Below the pieces are notes generated by a model, which made no database searches, was not told the origin of the DNA, and saw nothing but the letters and a program-made list of their open reading frames with translations. A stretch of DNA of 64,000 nucleotides from a virus. Numbering within the stretch: position 1 is the stretch's first letter; every line of letters starts with the position of its first letter. The DNA lies in the IMG/VR virus record IMGVR_UViG_3300032173_000003, positions 1 through 64,000 of that record; one strand, written 5' to 3'. This document shows positions 1 through 7,460 of this stretch, in pieces. Made by a program: the position numbers and the translations under genes.

Positions 1-37
1 GATTTGTGAGTATAATATCATCTGGATGTCCCATCAT
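1..37 (-). CDS. Start of an unidentified gene cut by the left edge
   Basis: The frame opens with two adjacent ATGs (35-37 and 32-34) and reads MMGHPDDIILTN before leaving the window. A purine-rich stretch lies just upstream and the preceding gene stops 13 bases away, as expected in this packed operon. Too short to identify. Confidence 0.4.
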   Translation of the reverse strand, partial: MMGHPDDIILTN

Positions 38-50
38 TTTTCTTATAAAA

Positions 51-221
51 TTATTTTTTAAGTTGAGTAATGAGTAAATCAACTTTATCTTCAATACGAG
101 TAAGTCGTTCCTCAATAGTATCTATACGATACTCATCAATTGCTTCTTTTTTAACTGAATACGGGTCAATCGTTGCCATAGTTCCTTGTAGTGAATTGAG
201 TAGTTGTTCGTCGTTAGTCAT
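51..221 (-). CDS. Small acidic coiled-coil-like protein
   Basis: Unrecognised 56-residue protein starting MTNDEQLLNS and ending in two lysines. The C-terminal half (EERLTRIEDKVDLLITQL) has a heptad-like spacing of Leu and Ile, so a short coiled coil or helical oligomer is likely. The start overlaps the stop of the preceding gene by 8 bases, which suggests translational coupling in the operon that begins near 1980. Confidence 0.65.
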   Translation of the reverse strand: MTNDEQLLNSLQGTMATIDPYSVKKEAIDEYRIDTIEERLTRIEDKVDLLITQLKK

Positions 222-420
222 TTACCACCTCCATAAACTCATCATAAGACAAATCAACAAAATCTCCATAATACAATTTATTCACAATTTTATTCACCAT
301 TTCTAAATTAAAATATTTTTCTAATTCAGTTCTGGTTTCGCAGGATACTCTTCCGTGTCCGTCGTGAGTTGTTTTTAGTTTCTCAAAGGAACTCATATCA
401 AAAAAATTAGTTTCCGTCAT
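214..420 (-). CDS. Hypothetical small protein
   Basis: Unrecognised 68-residue acidic protein (MTETNFFDMSSFEKLK...), no Cys pairs or membrane segment. It overlaps its neighbours on both sides by 8 and 14 bases, which is the main evidence that it is real. Confidence 0.65.
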   Translation of the reverse strand: MTETNFFDMSSFEKLKTTHDGHGRVSCETRTELEKYFNLEMVNKIVNKLYYGDFVDLSYDEFMEVVND

Positions 421-607
421 TTTGTGTCTCCTCTGGTTCTATCCATTCTTTATAGTCATCTGCTTTTACCCATTCGGCAACTTTCCAATCACTCCATCCA
501 TTACCAGGACATAAAGCACCAGAAGCATCAACACCAAAAACAAAATGCCGATACTGAAAATCTGGACGGCACATCAGTCCATTATCAACCACTCGGATTT
601 CGATCAT
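407..607 (-). CDS. Hypothetical small protein, Trp-rich
   Basis: Unrecognised 66-residue protein starting MIEIRVVDNG. It has four tryptophans and a compact beta-rich look (YRHFVFGVDASG). Both ends overlap neighbours, consistent with a coupled operon. Confidence 0.65.
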   Translation of the reverse strand: MIEIRVVDNGLMCRPDFQYRHFVFGVDASGALCPGNGWSDWKVAEWVKADDYKEWIEPEETQNDGN

Positions 608-771
608 TCTTCATCTCCAAATCTAAAAGGATAAAGTTTTTTCACACCACCAGAAGCATACTTGATTTCATCTTCTAATTGACGAATATAAACGAAAATT
701 GAGTATGGAACCTCAAAGTGCTCTAACTCTTTGGTCTCATTATTGTAGCACGAAATGTAGGATTTACTCAT
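604..771 (-). CDS. Hypothetical small protein
   Basis: A 55-residue protein (MSKSYISCYNNETKEL...) ending FRFGDEE. Its stop overlaps the ATG of the next gene (ATGA type) and its start lies 3 bases from the stop of the upstream gene. A TACAAT-like sequence lies inside it. Function unknown. Confidence 0.6.
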   Translation of the reverse strand: MSKSYISCYNNETKELEHFEVPYSIFVYIRQLEDEIKYASGGVKKLYPFRFGDEE

Positions 772-773
772 TA

Positions 774-1151
774 TCAAACTCCCAGTAGTTCTCTTTCTCT
801 TTGAGAAAGTTTAGCAAGAACTCTTTGTCGTTCTCCTTCTTTCACTTCTTCTTGAAGTTTTTGAATATCGGCAATAATAAAATCAACTGCCTCATCAATA
901 TTTGAAACTTCTTTACTGAGTTCAAAATCCATCCTCAATAGTCTTGCCACCGTCTTGTGAAGAAAAACTGGTTGAGTAGAACCTTTACTAAACTGAATTT
1001 CATACTGAACTCCACCAGAGGCAAGACCAGAGCAAACATCAGCATAAGCAAATGTCACACCATAAGTTTTATCTTCGTCGTCAATAAAATGGATTTTATA
1101 TCCATATGTTTGAAGTTTGATTAAGGCATCAAAAAATTGTGTTAGGTTCAT
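774..1151 (-). CDS. Hypothetical protein with basic helical C-terminus
   Basis: Unrecognised 125-residue protein starting MNLTQFFDAL. The N-terminal two thirds look mixed alpha/beta; the C-terminal 45 residues (IQKLQEEVKEGERQRVLAKL) are strongly helical and charged. It overlaps the upstream membrane-protein gene by 4 bases. Confidence 0.7.
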   Translation of the reverse strand: MNLTQFFDALIKLQTYGYKIHFIDDEDKTYGVTFAYADVCSGLASGGVQYEIQFSKGSTQPVFLHKTVARLLRMDFELSKEVSNIDEAVDFIIADIQKLQEEVKEGERQRVLAKLSQRERELLGV

Positions 1152-1363
1152 TTCTGGTTCTTCTCTATAAGTTCATCAAGTTCAACTTTATTCAGGTTAT
1201 CACCAAGTTTCATATACTCATACCTCATTTTACAAATATCAGGTTTTTCTATACATTGAACTGTGGTATAATTTACTGCTTTTTCTGTTTCGTGCATAAA
1301 AATAGCAATTGGAACTCCTACTACAAATACGGTAATAAAAATAGCAGCAATACTACTAATCAT
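1148..1363 (-). CDS. Small membrane protein with C-x6-C motif (copy 1)
   Basis: A 71-residue protein with one N-terminal membrane segment (residues about 3-23) followed by a short hydrophilic tail containing CIEKPDICKMRYEYMKL. The tail is clearly related to that of the next gene upstream (CMEQPKNCKISYEYLKL), so these are tandem paralogues. The two cysteines probably sit outside the cytoplasm and could form a disulfide; that is inference. Overlaps both neighbours by 4 bases. Confidence 0.75.
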   Translation of the reverse strand: MISSIAAIFITVFVVGVPIAIFMHETEKAVNYTTVQCIEKPDICKMRYEYMKLGDNLNKVELDELIEKNQK

Positions 1364-1566
1364 TTCTGGTTCTCCTGAAGTTTTAGATATTCATAAGAAA
1401 TCTTACAATTCTTTGGTTGTTCCATACAGAACACAATACCTTGATTTTTTCCATCTACCACACCATCATCAAAACCAACACGAACACCTGTAAGAAATAC
1501 AACAGCAGAGCTTGCGAGAACGGCAATACAAGTTATTCCAGATAAAACAGCATTATCATCGTTCAT
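1360..1566 (-). CDS. Small membrane protein with C-x6-C motif (copy 2)
   Basis: A 68-residue paralogue of the gene just downstream: one membrane segment (about residues 8-28), then the shared C-[IM]-E-[KQ]-P-x2-C-K motif and Y-E-Y-[ML]-K-L. Possibly a superinfection-exclusion or envelope protein, but nothing here proves that. Confidence 0.75.
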   Translation of the reverse strand: MNDDNAVLSGITCIAVLASSAVVFLTGVRVGFDDGVVDGKNQGIVFCMEQPKNCKISYEYLKLQENQK

Positions 1567-1784
1567 TCCAGTTCCTCCAATTCATTAGCAAGTTCATAAA
1601 GCACCCGAGCATCAACTACCATATCCTCTACACCTTCTTCTTCACAACACTGGTAATACTTAAACTCATTCACAATCTCACGAATACCAGCAGCAAGAGA
1701 AAGTTCTTCGTGATTTGGAAACTTATTACTTTCCACCCACTTATCTTCCCAAGCACGATAAATTTTTTTTGCTCGTTCAGTCAT
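1563..1784 (-). CDS. Hypothetical small acidic protein
   Basis: Unrecognised 73-residue protein starting MTERAKKIYRAWEDKW and ending ELANELEELE, with a CC pair in the middle. Start overlaps the stop of the upstream gene by 8 bases. Confidence 0.65.
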   Translation of the reverse strand: MTERAKKIYRAWEDKWVESNKFPNHEELSLAAGIREIVNEFKYYQCCEEEGVEDMVVDARVLYELANELEELE

Positions 1785-1956
1785 TTGGTTTCTCCACAGA
1801 TACTTCTACTTCAATTTCACTCATAATCTTTTGAAGTTTATTGAGCATACCGTCTCTTGCTTCTTTTGTAGCAACACCACTCCAACTGCTACCAAATTGT
1901 AAAGAGTGGATTATAGTGTCTGTGAGAATGTAAAGGTCTAACCCGGTAAGTCGCAT
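1777..1956 (-). CDS. Hypothetical small protein, first gene of the left operon
   Basis: A 59-residue protein starting MRLTGLDLYILTDTI, ending VEKPND. It is the first frame after the strong promoter at 1980-2008, with about 20 bases of leader, so it heads the run of overlapping genes that continues to the left edge. No family recognised. Confidence 0.65.
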   Translation of the reverse strand: MRLTGLDLYILTDTIIHSLQFGSSWSGVATKEARDGMLNKLQKIMSEIEVEVSVEKPND

Positions 1957-1979
1957 AAAATTGATTTTGTAATAAAAAT

Positions 1980-2008
1980 ATTATACCAGAAACAAACACG
2001 AGGTTCAA
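1980..2008 (-). promoter_or_regulatory. Sigma-70-type promoter of the left operon
   Basis: Minus-strand TTGAAC, 17-bp spacer, TATAAT. It lies immediately upstream of the first gene of the overlapping block at 51-1956. Confidence 0.7.
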
Positions 2009-2042
2009 GTGCCCTTGTGCCAGTTCTTCAAGTGTCCTTCGC

Positions 2043-2138
2043 TCATAATGCCTCCAGTGCTTGAAGGATTTTATCAGTGTCCCGGTGACCCGCACCACAC
2101 TGTTGCAGGGTTCGTAGTTGCTCCAGTGCCGCTGTCAT
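2043..2138 (-). CDS. Very small hypothetical protein
   Basis: A 31-residue frame starting MTAALEQLRTLQQ right at the stop of the large modular gene upstream and ending at an ATGA from which a 13-codon frame (MSEGHLKNW...) runs on. The ending LQALEAL resembles the tails of other small modules here. It may be a gene remnant. Confidence 0.4.
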   Translation of the reverse strand: MTAALEQLRTLQQCGAGHRDTDKILQALEAL

Positions 2139-2873
2139 TCAGGTCACCATCCTTGTGTTTTTTGTTGGGTCTTCGTCAAAGGCTTCAGGCCCTGGCAGCC
2201 GCTCGCTCACCGGCACCGGCTGGATGGCGGGTGTGCCCCAGCGGGCAAGGACGGCGCGGGCGAAGTCAATCAGCTCTTCGCCATTAGCCTCAAGTTCTTT
2301 GCTGTCAACGCGGATGTGGACATAGCCAAGCGCATTAGAGGCCGCTTCCAGCAGATCCTCATCCGTTGGCGCCACCGGCACCGGCTGGATGGCGGGTGTG
2401 CCCCAGCGGGCAAGAGCTTCCGCAATAGCGTTTTCAAAGCCAACCTGTGAACCTTCGCCCATGTGGCGATAGAACAGTTCAGTTACGTCATCATCCGTTG
2501 GCGCCACCGGCTCGGGCTGAGCCAGGGCGGCCCCCATGCGGTAGGTCTGATTGAATAGCTCCCGTCCGATTGGGTATTCCTCACCTTGCACCCCACGCAT
2601 GATTAGATCATCGGGGCGCAGAGGTGTAATCCCTTCGCGGGTGCTGCTGTGGGTTTCGCCTGGTCGCTGCTCACGAACATGAACGGTGATCGGGAGCTTT
2701 ACGCAAGGTTGCCATTCGGGACCAATTACCGTTGGCGCCACCGGCTCGGACTGGGCTAGGGCGGCGCGGGCGCGGGCAATCAATGCTGCATATCGGTCAT
2801 CGTCAGTTTCCCATTGCCAGTCGTTAAGGGCTGGGGTCAACTCAGCGCAAAGGGCGCGGTAGTCGGTGCTCAC
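2139..2873 (-). CDS. Multi-module protein with YRALCAEL and repeated ARWGTPAIQP units
   Basis: A 244-residue protein with a GTG start overlapping the upstream stop (GTGA). It opens with TDYRALCAELTPAL and RARAALAQSEPVAPT, then has two imperfect repeats ending in ARWGTPAIQPVPV (about residues 120-165 and 170-225), and closes with VSERLPGPEAF, which resembles a DUF551-type start. The same pieces recur in other genes of this window (for example 35551-35916 and 45818-46516), so this is a mosaic assembled from shared modules. Function unknown. Confidence 0.75.
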   Translation of the reverse strand: MSTDYRALCAELTPALNDWQWETDDDRYAALIARARAALAQSEPVAPTVIGPEWQPCVKLPITVHVREQRPGETHSSTREGITPLRPDDLIMRGVQGEEYPIGRELFNQTYRMGAALAQPEPVAPTDDDVTELFYRHMGEGSQVGFENAIAEALARWGTPAIQPVPVAPTDEDLLEAASNALGYVHIRVDSKELEANGEELIDFARAVLARWGTPAIQPVPVSERLPGPEAFDEDPTKNTRMVT

Positions 2874-3154
2874 GCCTCCACCTCCAGCTCGGCGGCAAGT
2901 TCGCGCAAGAACTGATAGCTAAAAGCAATTCCATCACGTAATCCAGTAGCGTAATTTTCACCACCCCACTCTTCCTTGGGTACGCAACCTGCAGCAGCGC
3001 GGAGGACGGCCTTGGCGCGGTCGGCGGCTTGAGAGGAGTCCTTTGCCCATAAAGCCCGGTGATTGTCGTTGGCAGTCCGATTGCTCAGACCGTTTGCAGC
3101 ACGGGTGAGTTCGTAGATCAGTTCAGCGCACAGGGCGCGGTAGTCGGTGGTCAT
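2870..3154 (-). CDS. YRALCAEL-module protein
   Basis: 94 residues: MTTDYRALCAELIYEL at the start, then a helical region with RAKAVLRAAAG and a FLRELAAELEVEA tail. The head matches the family seen at 2139-2873 and the tail matches the LAIAAELE tail of the LSPAAQ family, so it looks like a hybrid of the two. Overlaps both neighbours by 4 bases. Confidence 0.7.
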   Translation of the reverse strand: MTTDYRALCAELIYELTRAANGLSNRTANDNHRALWAKDSSQAADRAKAVLRAAAGCVPKEEWGGENYATGLRDGIAFSYQFLRELAAELEVEA

Positions 3155-3396
3155 TGCAGAAAGTCCTCACGGATGATTTGGGGCGGTGGGAATTGTGGCT
3201 TGGGGGGATCGTCATCGTCGCGGTCTATGGCAATCAGCCGGTCCATCTTGTCCTGGTGAGGTTGCTGCGCAGCCTCCAACGCCTCGATGCGGGCGCGGAG
3301 TTCAAGCAGGGCCGTGGATTCGGCGCTGCCCAGCGTCTGGCCTTGGCGTTGCAGCAACTTCCACTGCTCAGGCGTGGCGCGGTGCTGGCTAGTCAT
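3151..3396 (-). CDS. HRATPEQW-module protein
   Basis: 81 residues starting MTSQHRATPEQWKLL, with LELRARIEALEAAQ and DKMDRLIAIDRDD. The same module forms the N-terminus of the gene at 45818-46516. It has a helical heptad-like centre (possible coiled coil) and a Pro-rich tail. Function unknown. Confidence 0.7.
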   Translation of the reverse strand: MTSQHRATPEQWKLLQRQGQTLGSAESTALLELRARIEALEAAQQPHQDKMDRLIAIDRDDDDPPKPQFPPPQIIREDFLQ

Positions 3397-4075
3397 CGAG
3401 GGCCTCCACCACGGGCGCTTCGCTAATTAGGCGCAGCAGCAGGTCACGTTGTGACAATCGAGCATCAGCATCAACACCATAAACAGCAGCGGCAGCAGCA
3501 GCAGCAGTAGCATTAGCAGCACGAGCAGCAGCACGAGCAGCATAGGAATTAGCACCATAAGCAACAGCACGAGCGGCAGCAGCGGCAGCAGCGGCAGCAG
3601 CGGCAGCAGCGGCATTAGCACCATAAGCAACAACACGAGCAGCAGCAGCAGCGGCCCATTCTTGGCCGCTAGCAAGCAGGTCCATTCCTGTAATTACAGG
3701 GTCAATGACTGCTTGAATTTTGGCAGGCTGCTTAGGCAATGAACGCAGCTCAGCAGCCAAAAACTGCCAGCCAACGTTAGTTAAATTTTTGCCATCACAA
3801 TTCACTGCACTAGGGAGCGCGGCAAAGAACTTCTTGGCTTCATCAGCAGGCAACGCTTCAAAAATGTTTTCAGCAATACGTTGCACCATTACGGGCAAGC
3901 CGTAGGCGGTTTCGTTAAATGCTGGATTATCCTCGTGGGCAAGGCAACCAATAAAGCAGCCCGACTTACTGACTGCATCCCAGTAAGCACCTTGCACTAT
4001 GGAGTCAGCGGCAACATGAGCAGCCACTTCCTGGCGCAGTTTGTCTGTGTTTTTGGTGAGCATGGGCTTAGTCAT
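3389..4075 (-). CDS. Ala-rich repeat protein
   Basis: About 228 residues from MTKPMLTKNTDKL (ATG at 4073-4075; another ATG lies directly upstream). Residues 1-120 form a normal-looking domain with conserved Cys and His; residues about 130-200 are almost pure Ala with interspersed Arg, Tyr, Gly, Asn and the recurring unit VAYGAN. The DNA there is a GCA/GCG/GCT triplet array (about 3480-3655). Such Ala-rich stretches are common in phage proteins and could change length by slippage. Confidence 0.7.
   Translation of the reverse strand: MTKPMLTKNTDKLRQEVAAHVAADSIVQGAYWDAVSKSGCFIGCLAHEDNPAFNETAYGLPVMVQRIAENIFEALPADEAKKFFAALPSAVNCDGKNLTNVGWQFLAAELRSLPKQPAKIQAVIDPVITGMDLLASGQEWAAAAAARVVAYGANAAAAAAAAAAAAAARAVAYGANSYAARAAARAANATAAAAAAAVYGVDADARLSQRDLLLRLISEAPVVEALDD
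3480..3655 (-). repeat. GCN trinucleotide array in the Ala-rich gene
   Basis: Runs of GCA, GCG and GCT codons (Ala, Arg) broken only by a few other codons. Two imperfect copies of an AYGAN-coding unit are visible. Length variation would keep the frame. Confidence 0.6.
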
Positions 4076-4163
4076 CATCCTTATAGATAAATTTTTGTGC
4101 GATAAATTCACCAACAAAAGTCCCAACAAGACCACCAAGTAGAAACAAGAATAGAGTAGTCAT
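4068..4163 (-). CDS. 31-residue membrane peptide
   Basis: MTTLFLFLLGGLVGTF followed by VGEFIAQKFIYKDDD. One membrane segment with a GxxxG-like motif and a charged tail. The ATG overlaps the stop of the gene upstream and the stop overlaps the ATGs of the Ala-rich gene downstream. Confidence 0.6.
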   Translation of the reverse strand: MTTLFLFLLGGLVGTFVGEFIAQKFIYKDDD

Positions 4164-4492
4164 TTCAGTGTCTCCAGTTCAATAATAGTGGCAAGCATCA
4201 TAGAACGGGTCTGTTGTCGTTGTTCCCAACGAAGGTTCAGTTCATCCTGACGAAATTGACGACGAAGATGAGCACTGTGGTTATAATGGAGTTTTCCTAC
4301 TTTCCCTTTTGGTGCCCACGCAGGAGTAGGTTCACAATCAAATACTGCTTCCGGTGCTTCAGTTTCTCCGGGAACTACAGAATCTACAAAAACACGAAGA
4401 GCAGCAGCAAGGTCAAACAAGTCCATGTCTTGCGTACCCTCACGATAGAAGGCATCTACAACTGCTTGTGTTTCGGAAGTAAGTTCAGTCAT
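4160..4492 (-). CDS. LSPAAQ-family-like protein
   Basis: 110 residues starting MTELTSETQAVVDAFYR, with AAALRVFVDSVVPGE and a tail LATIIELETLK. This is the pattern of the recurring LSPAAQAVLDA...AAALRAAAD...LAIAAELE family, diverged. Function unknown. Confidence 0.65.
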   Translation of the reverse strand: MTELTSETQAVVDAFYREGTQDMDLFDLAAALRVFVDSVVPGETEAPEAVFDCEPTPAWAPKGKVGKLHYNHSAHLRRQFRQDELNLRWEQRQQTRSMMLATIIELETLK

Positions 4493-4584
4493 AAGAGTTC
4501 CTTTGTGTGTATGAGTGTATTATAGGGCATCCACAGGGGGACTGGTGGGGTCTTGTGCCAGTTCTTCAAGTGTCCAACAGTTCT

Positions 4585-4773
4585 TTAGTTCGGATTGACG
4601 TAACTGGGCAGAGTGATGTAACTACAGGGCCTTATGGTTTCCCCACCTTGATAAATGCCATGAAAGAAAATTTCAGGGGTACCCTCCAGCATTTCAAACT
4701 CTGCACCATGTCGTTGCAGCAATTCGTTGAAGTCCCGCAGAAAATCCTGGTGCAGTTGTTCGGTGTCAGCCAT
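4585..4773 (-). CDS. Hypothetical small protein
   Basis: 62 residues (MADTEQLHQDFLRDF...), helical N-terminal half, then a beta-like half ending LPSYVNPN. Directly downstream, in another frame and without a start codon, lies a sequence coding WTLEELAQDPTSPPVDAL, which looks like the orphaned tail of a longer protein. Confidence 0.6.
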   Translation of the reverse strand: MADTEQLHQDFLRDFNELLQRHGAEFEMLEGTPEIFFHGIYQGGETIRPCSYITLPSYVNPN

Positions 4774-4860
4774 CTGGTGTTAGCAAGTTGATCCCTGAGT
4801 TAAGTGTAGCCTTTCCCCCACGGGAAAGAAAGGGCGGGTAACCGTCCCTGTGCCGGTTTA

Positions 4861-5136
4861 TCAATCGTCGGCATTTTCAGTGTAGCTTTCACTACGGTAA
4901 GTAACCAAATTTCTACAGAACCAAGAAAAAACATCAACAGAAACACTATACTTCCAGATATGGAGGTCAAATCCAAACAAGGAAGAGTGCCCGACATTTA
5001 CAAGCAAACCCGAACTTCCGGCATATTCATTAAGGTCAATATTGAACTGAAGTAAGCATAATCGTTTGATTTGTAGAATATTCAGGTAATATTCTTTGCC
5101 GTAATCCTCAACAACCAGATAATCAATTAGTTTCAT
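4861..5136 (-). CDS. Hypothetical protein
   Basis: 91 residues starting MKLIDYLVVEDYGKEYYL; hydrophobic and aromatic-rich, no clear membrane segment. Overlaps the upstream gene by 14 bases. Confidence 0.6.
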   Translation of the reverse strand: MKLIDYLVVEDYGKEYYLNILQIKRLCLLQFNIDLNEYAGSSGLLVNVGHSSLFGFDLHIWKYSVSVDVFSWFCRNLVTYRSESYTENADD

Positions 5137-5395
5137 TTTCCTTAATTTCTTTGGATAGGTCCATCATACCACTACAGTCAAGAAAATACTTGTAGTCGGC
5201 AAGCATACTAGAATGCCACTGAACGACATCGCAACCTTTATATTGCTCAATAACCGTAAAAGTGGACTTTGGTGCTTCTGATTCCGATTCGTTTGGACCA
5301 AACGCAACGCTAAGGACCGCATAAACCAGAGAAAAGAATGCCACGCCGGTAACCGTTCCAAGTAGTGCAGATCGATAGAAGTCAGCTTTAGTCAC
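5123..5395 (-). CDS. Membrane-anchored protein
   Basis: 90 residues, GTG start in a GTGA overlap with the upstream gene. One membrane segment at about residues 10-33 (SALLGTVTGVAFFSLVYAV), then a soluble domain with two Cys (YKGCDVVQW, FLDCSGMMD). Probably an N-in membrane protein with the domain outside. Confidence 0.65.
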   Translation of the reverse strand: MTKADFYRSALLGTVTGVAFFSLVYAVLSVAFGPNESESEAPKSTFTVIEQYKGCDVVQWHSSMLADYKYFLDCSGMMDLSKEIKENETN

Positions 5396-5688
5396 TTTAG
5401 AATTTCCTCAGCTTTCAATTTACCGTAATTCCCCTCGTTGAGCATTTCCATCACGTACCCTTCAAAGTCAGTGGCACCGGATTCACAAATATAGTGCCCC
5501 TGATCTTCTTGACCCTCAGTATAATTACCCAGGTAATCCCCAAGGATTAGAAAGATTGCCATGGCACGAGCCTTGTCGTGATCCGTAATAACCCCGTGGG
5601 GGTGAGCTACTACCCGTGTAATGCAGTCAAACAACTCTTCACGGGTGTAAGAGAATGCTTTTGCTTCTTCATTCAATTGGTAAGTCAT
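5392..5688 (-). CDS. Hypothetical protein
   Basis: 98 residues starting MTYQLNEEAKAFSY, acidic, mostly helical by composition. A promoter-like TATAAT (5753-5758) lies about 65 bases upstream. Confidence 0.65.
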   Translation of the reverse strand: MTYQLNEEAKAFSYTREELFDCITRVVAHPHGVITDHDKARAMAIFLILGDYLGNYTEGQEDQGHYICESGATDFEGYVMEMLNEGNYGKLKAEEILK

Positions 5689-5752
5689 TCCGCTCCTCGT
5701 GGCGATGGGATTTTATGTTGCCTAGTGAAAGTTCACCAATCATACTACGCTA

Positions 5753-6250
5753 TTATAGCACATTATCTATAAATCTTTCATATTCTCTAAATGCTTCTCT
5801 CAATCCAGCATCAACTTGCTCTGGTGTTTGTGAAGTTGGTTCATAACCTACGGTAACTCCTTTTGGTCCTGGTCCAGGTACAACAAGTCCTTGAATACCT
5901 TGAGCACATATTGGTCCTTGTGGGGTTAGATAATCTTCCACACTCTCATTTGGATGTTCCTCACACCATTTCACACTCTCACGAATAACATCCCATTTTT
6001 GTTCTTTTTCTTTTGGTTGATACTCTCCGACCTTGTAATCTGTTTGTGCTTCCTCATAACCATTCCGAAAGTTATTCCAAGTACTATCATAGTAGGTTCC
6101 ATAATCATCTACTTCGTCATTTGGGTAACGACCATAAACTCTTTTGTATGCGATTTCACACGGAGTTTTGTGCTTCTCCATTTCTTTGAGAAGTTCCAGT
6201 TTCGCAGTCAAAACTTCAATTTCTTTTTTAGTTTTTTCAATTTCCGTCAT
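5753..6250 (-). CDS. Hypothetical protein with N-terminal coiled coil
   Basis: About 165 residues from MTEIEKTKKEIEVLTAKLE; the start at 6250 overlaps the upstream stop by 14 bases, and upstream codons of the frame lie inside that gene. Residues 1-30 form a clear coiled coil. The rest is acidic and Tyr-rich, with GLVVPGPGPKGV as a flexible linker before a C-terminal helix. Confidence 0.65.
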   Translation of the reverse strand: MTEIEKTKKEIEVLTAKLELLKEMEKHKTPCEIAYKRVYGRYPNDEVDDYGTYYDSTWNNFRNGYEEAQTDYKVGEYQPKEKEQKWDVIRESVKWCEEHPNESVEDYLTPQGPICAQGIQGLVVPGPGPKGVTVGYEPTSQTPEQVDAGLREAFREYERFIDNVL

Positions 6251-6470
6251 TTTCTTTCTCACAAGGGTATTCAAACTTTTCACCGATTTGTTCTAATAGA
6301 GTGCGGGCAAAGGTAATCTCACCATAATCAGTACCATCATCAAAGGCATTATCATAATTACCAGCACTTGGAGTGTAATCTTCTTCATACTCATAGCAGT
6401 GCTTCCTTTCTGCGGATTCTTTGATAAGTTTGGTAAGATACGCAAATGAAAATTCTCTTTCGTCAGTCAT
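6237..6470 (-). CDS. Hypothetical acidic protein
   Basis: 77 residues from MTDEREFSFAYLTKL (the ATG nearest the upstream stop was chosen). Very acidic with many Tyr (YEYEEDYTPSAGNYDNAF). No family recognised. Confidence 0.6.
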   Translation of the reverse strand: MTDEREFSFAYLTKLIKESAERKHCYEYEEDYTPSAGNYDNAFDDGTDYGEITFARTLLEQIGEKFEYPCEKENDGN

Positions 6471-6648
6471 TTTCAGTCCCTCCATAATAATGTTGTGCGT
6501 TGAGTGTTCTCCACATTACAATCTGTTCAAAACATTCTCCAAGAGAACGGCAAACAAAACTCTCTTCATCAATTCCATCTGGACCGTCCCAGATCGTTGC
6601 CGTGTATCCTTTGGTTGGATGTGGGGTACAAGTGATTTCAATTTTCAT
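6463..6648 (-). CDS. Hypothetical small protein
   Basis: 61 residues (MKIEITCTPHPTKGYTAT...), beta-rich first half and a helix SLGECFEQIVMWRTL. Overlaps both neighbours. Confidence 0.6.
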   Translation of the reverse strand: MKIEITCTPHPTKGYTATIWDGPDGIDEESFVCRSLGECFEQIVMWRTLNAQHYYGGTEND

Positions 6649-6850
6649 TTTCTTCTCTTAAATCTCTAATGACAAAAGCAATATCCGCAACATCCACAAC
6701 TGCGTTACCGTAAAGTGCTGGCTGATATGCAAATTCCTTGAGCACAAACCCCAAAATACTCGCAACACAATGGCGGTCGGTGGAATGCCGGTCCAGGTTT
6801 GGATAGTTTTTGTAAAACTCATCCATTATTTTGTTGTCAGGGCTACTCAT
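6638..6850 (-). CDS. Hypothetical small protein
   Basis: 70 residues from MSSPDNKIMDEFYKNY, ending VADIAFVIRDLREENEN. The layout resembles the LSPAAQ family (N-terminal helix, central region, DIAFVIRDL tail) but is too diverged to assign. Confidence 0.6.
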   Translation of the reverse strand: MSSPDNKIMDEFYKNYPNLDRHSTDRHCVASILGFVLKEFAYQPALYGNAVVDVADIAFVIRDLREENEN

Positions 6851-6852
6851 GT

Positions 6853-7116
6853 CTACAAAACCTCGCACAACCCGAGTACTTGATACTTGGTTATGAATCC
6901 ACGTGTTGTGTACTTAACTTTGTAGGAATCAATCCAGTTTTTAGCCCCGTCTTTGGATTCAAACGGGCCAAAGTTCCTGTAGAACGCATCACCCCTTCCC
7001 CCGCCCTCCTTAAAGGGATTGGCGGTATAGGTTGTTACAACCCACTGGTGAGAGTGTTTCGGGTAGCTGTCGTTCTCTCTGATAAACTGGTAGCAATCTT
7101 CTTTGGTTTTTATCAT
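6853..7116 (-). CDS. Hypothetical protein
   Basis: 87 residues starting MIKTKEDCYQFIREND. Contains a Gly-rich turn (KEGGGRGDAFYRNFG) and basic, aromatic strands. No family recognised. Confidence 0.6.
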   Translation of the reverse strand: MIKTKEDCYQFIRENDSYPKHSHQWVVTTYTANPFKEGGGRGDAFYRNFGPFESKDGAKNWIDSYKVKYTTRGFITKYQVLGLCEVL

Positions 7117-7141
7117 CGGCTAGGGGGGGGACAGTTCATAA

Positions 7142-7170
7142 AGTGTAGCAGGCTCAGTCTAGGTTGTCAA
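7142..7170 (-). promoter_or_regulatory. Sigma-70-type promoter
   Basis: Minus-strand TTGACA, 17-bp spacer, TACACT. It overlaps the end of the zinc-motif gene upstream and points into the gene starting at 7116. Confidence 0.65.
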
Positions 7171-7460
7171 GACGAAAGAATATAACCAACACCGTGACAA
7201 GTTTCGCAGTCATAAAGATAACATTCACCCCAAGAATACTCTGGGGGCAAGTTATTCTCATCGAAGTCAGCAGCGAATTGATCACTTACATCTTTGAACC
7301 GCTCATTGTTTTGGTCTGGGTCATTTGCTAGGACATAGTGAAGTGTCCAGATCTCGCCGGCAGTTCCACAATCAGGGCACTTGCGAGTTTCGGTTTTACC
7401 CTTGATAATGTTGCGAAGTTTCTCGGGCGTAAGACGAACCTCTTCTTCAGAAATTTCCAT
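7167..7460 (-). CDS. Small zinc-motif protein
   Basis: 97 residues with two Cys pairs: KCPDCGTAGEIW (about residues 28-39) and LYDCETCHGVGY near the C-terminus, a spacing suited to one zinc ion as in zinc-ribbon or DnaJ-type motifs. Probably a nucleic-acid or protein-binding adaptor; the function is inferred only from the Cys pattern. Confidence 0.65.
   Translation of the reverse strand: MEISEEEVRLTPEKLRNIIKGKTETRKCPDCGTAGEIWTLHYVLANDPDQNNERFKDVSDQFAADFDENNLPPEYSWGECYLYDCETCHGVGYILSS

Noticed and set aside
70-306. Plus-strand open frames across the window
   Set aside because: They lie opposite well-packed minus-strand genes, lack family features and ribosome-binding sites, and are composed of reversed codons.
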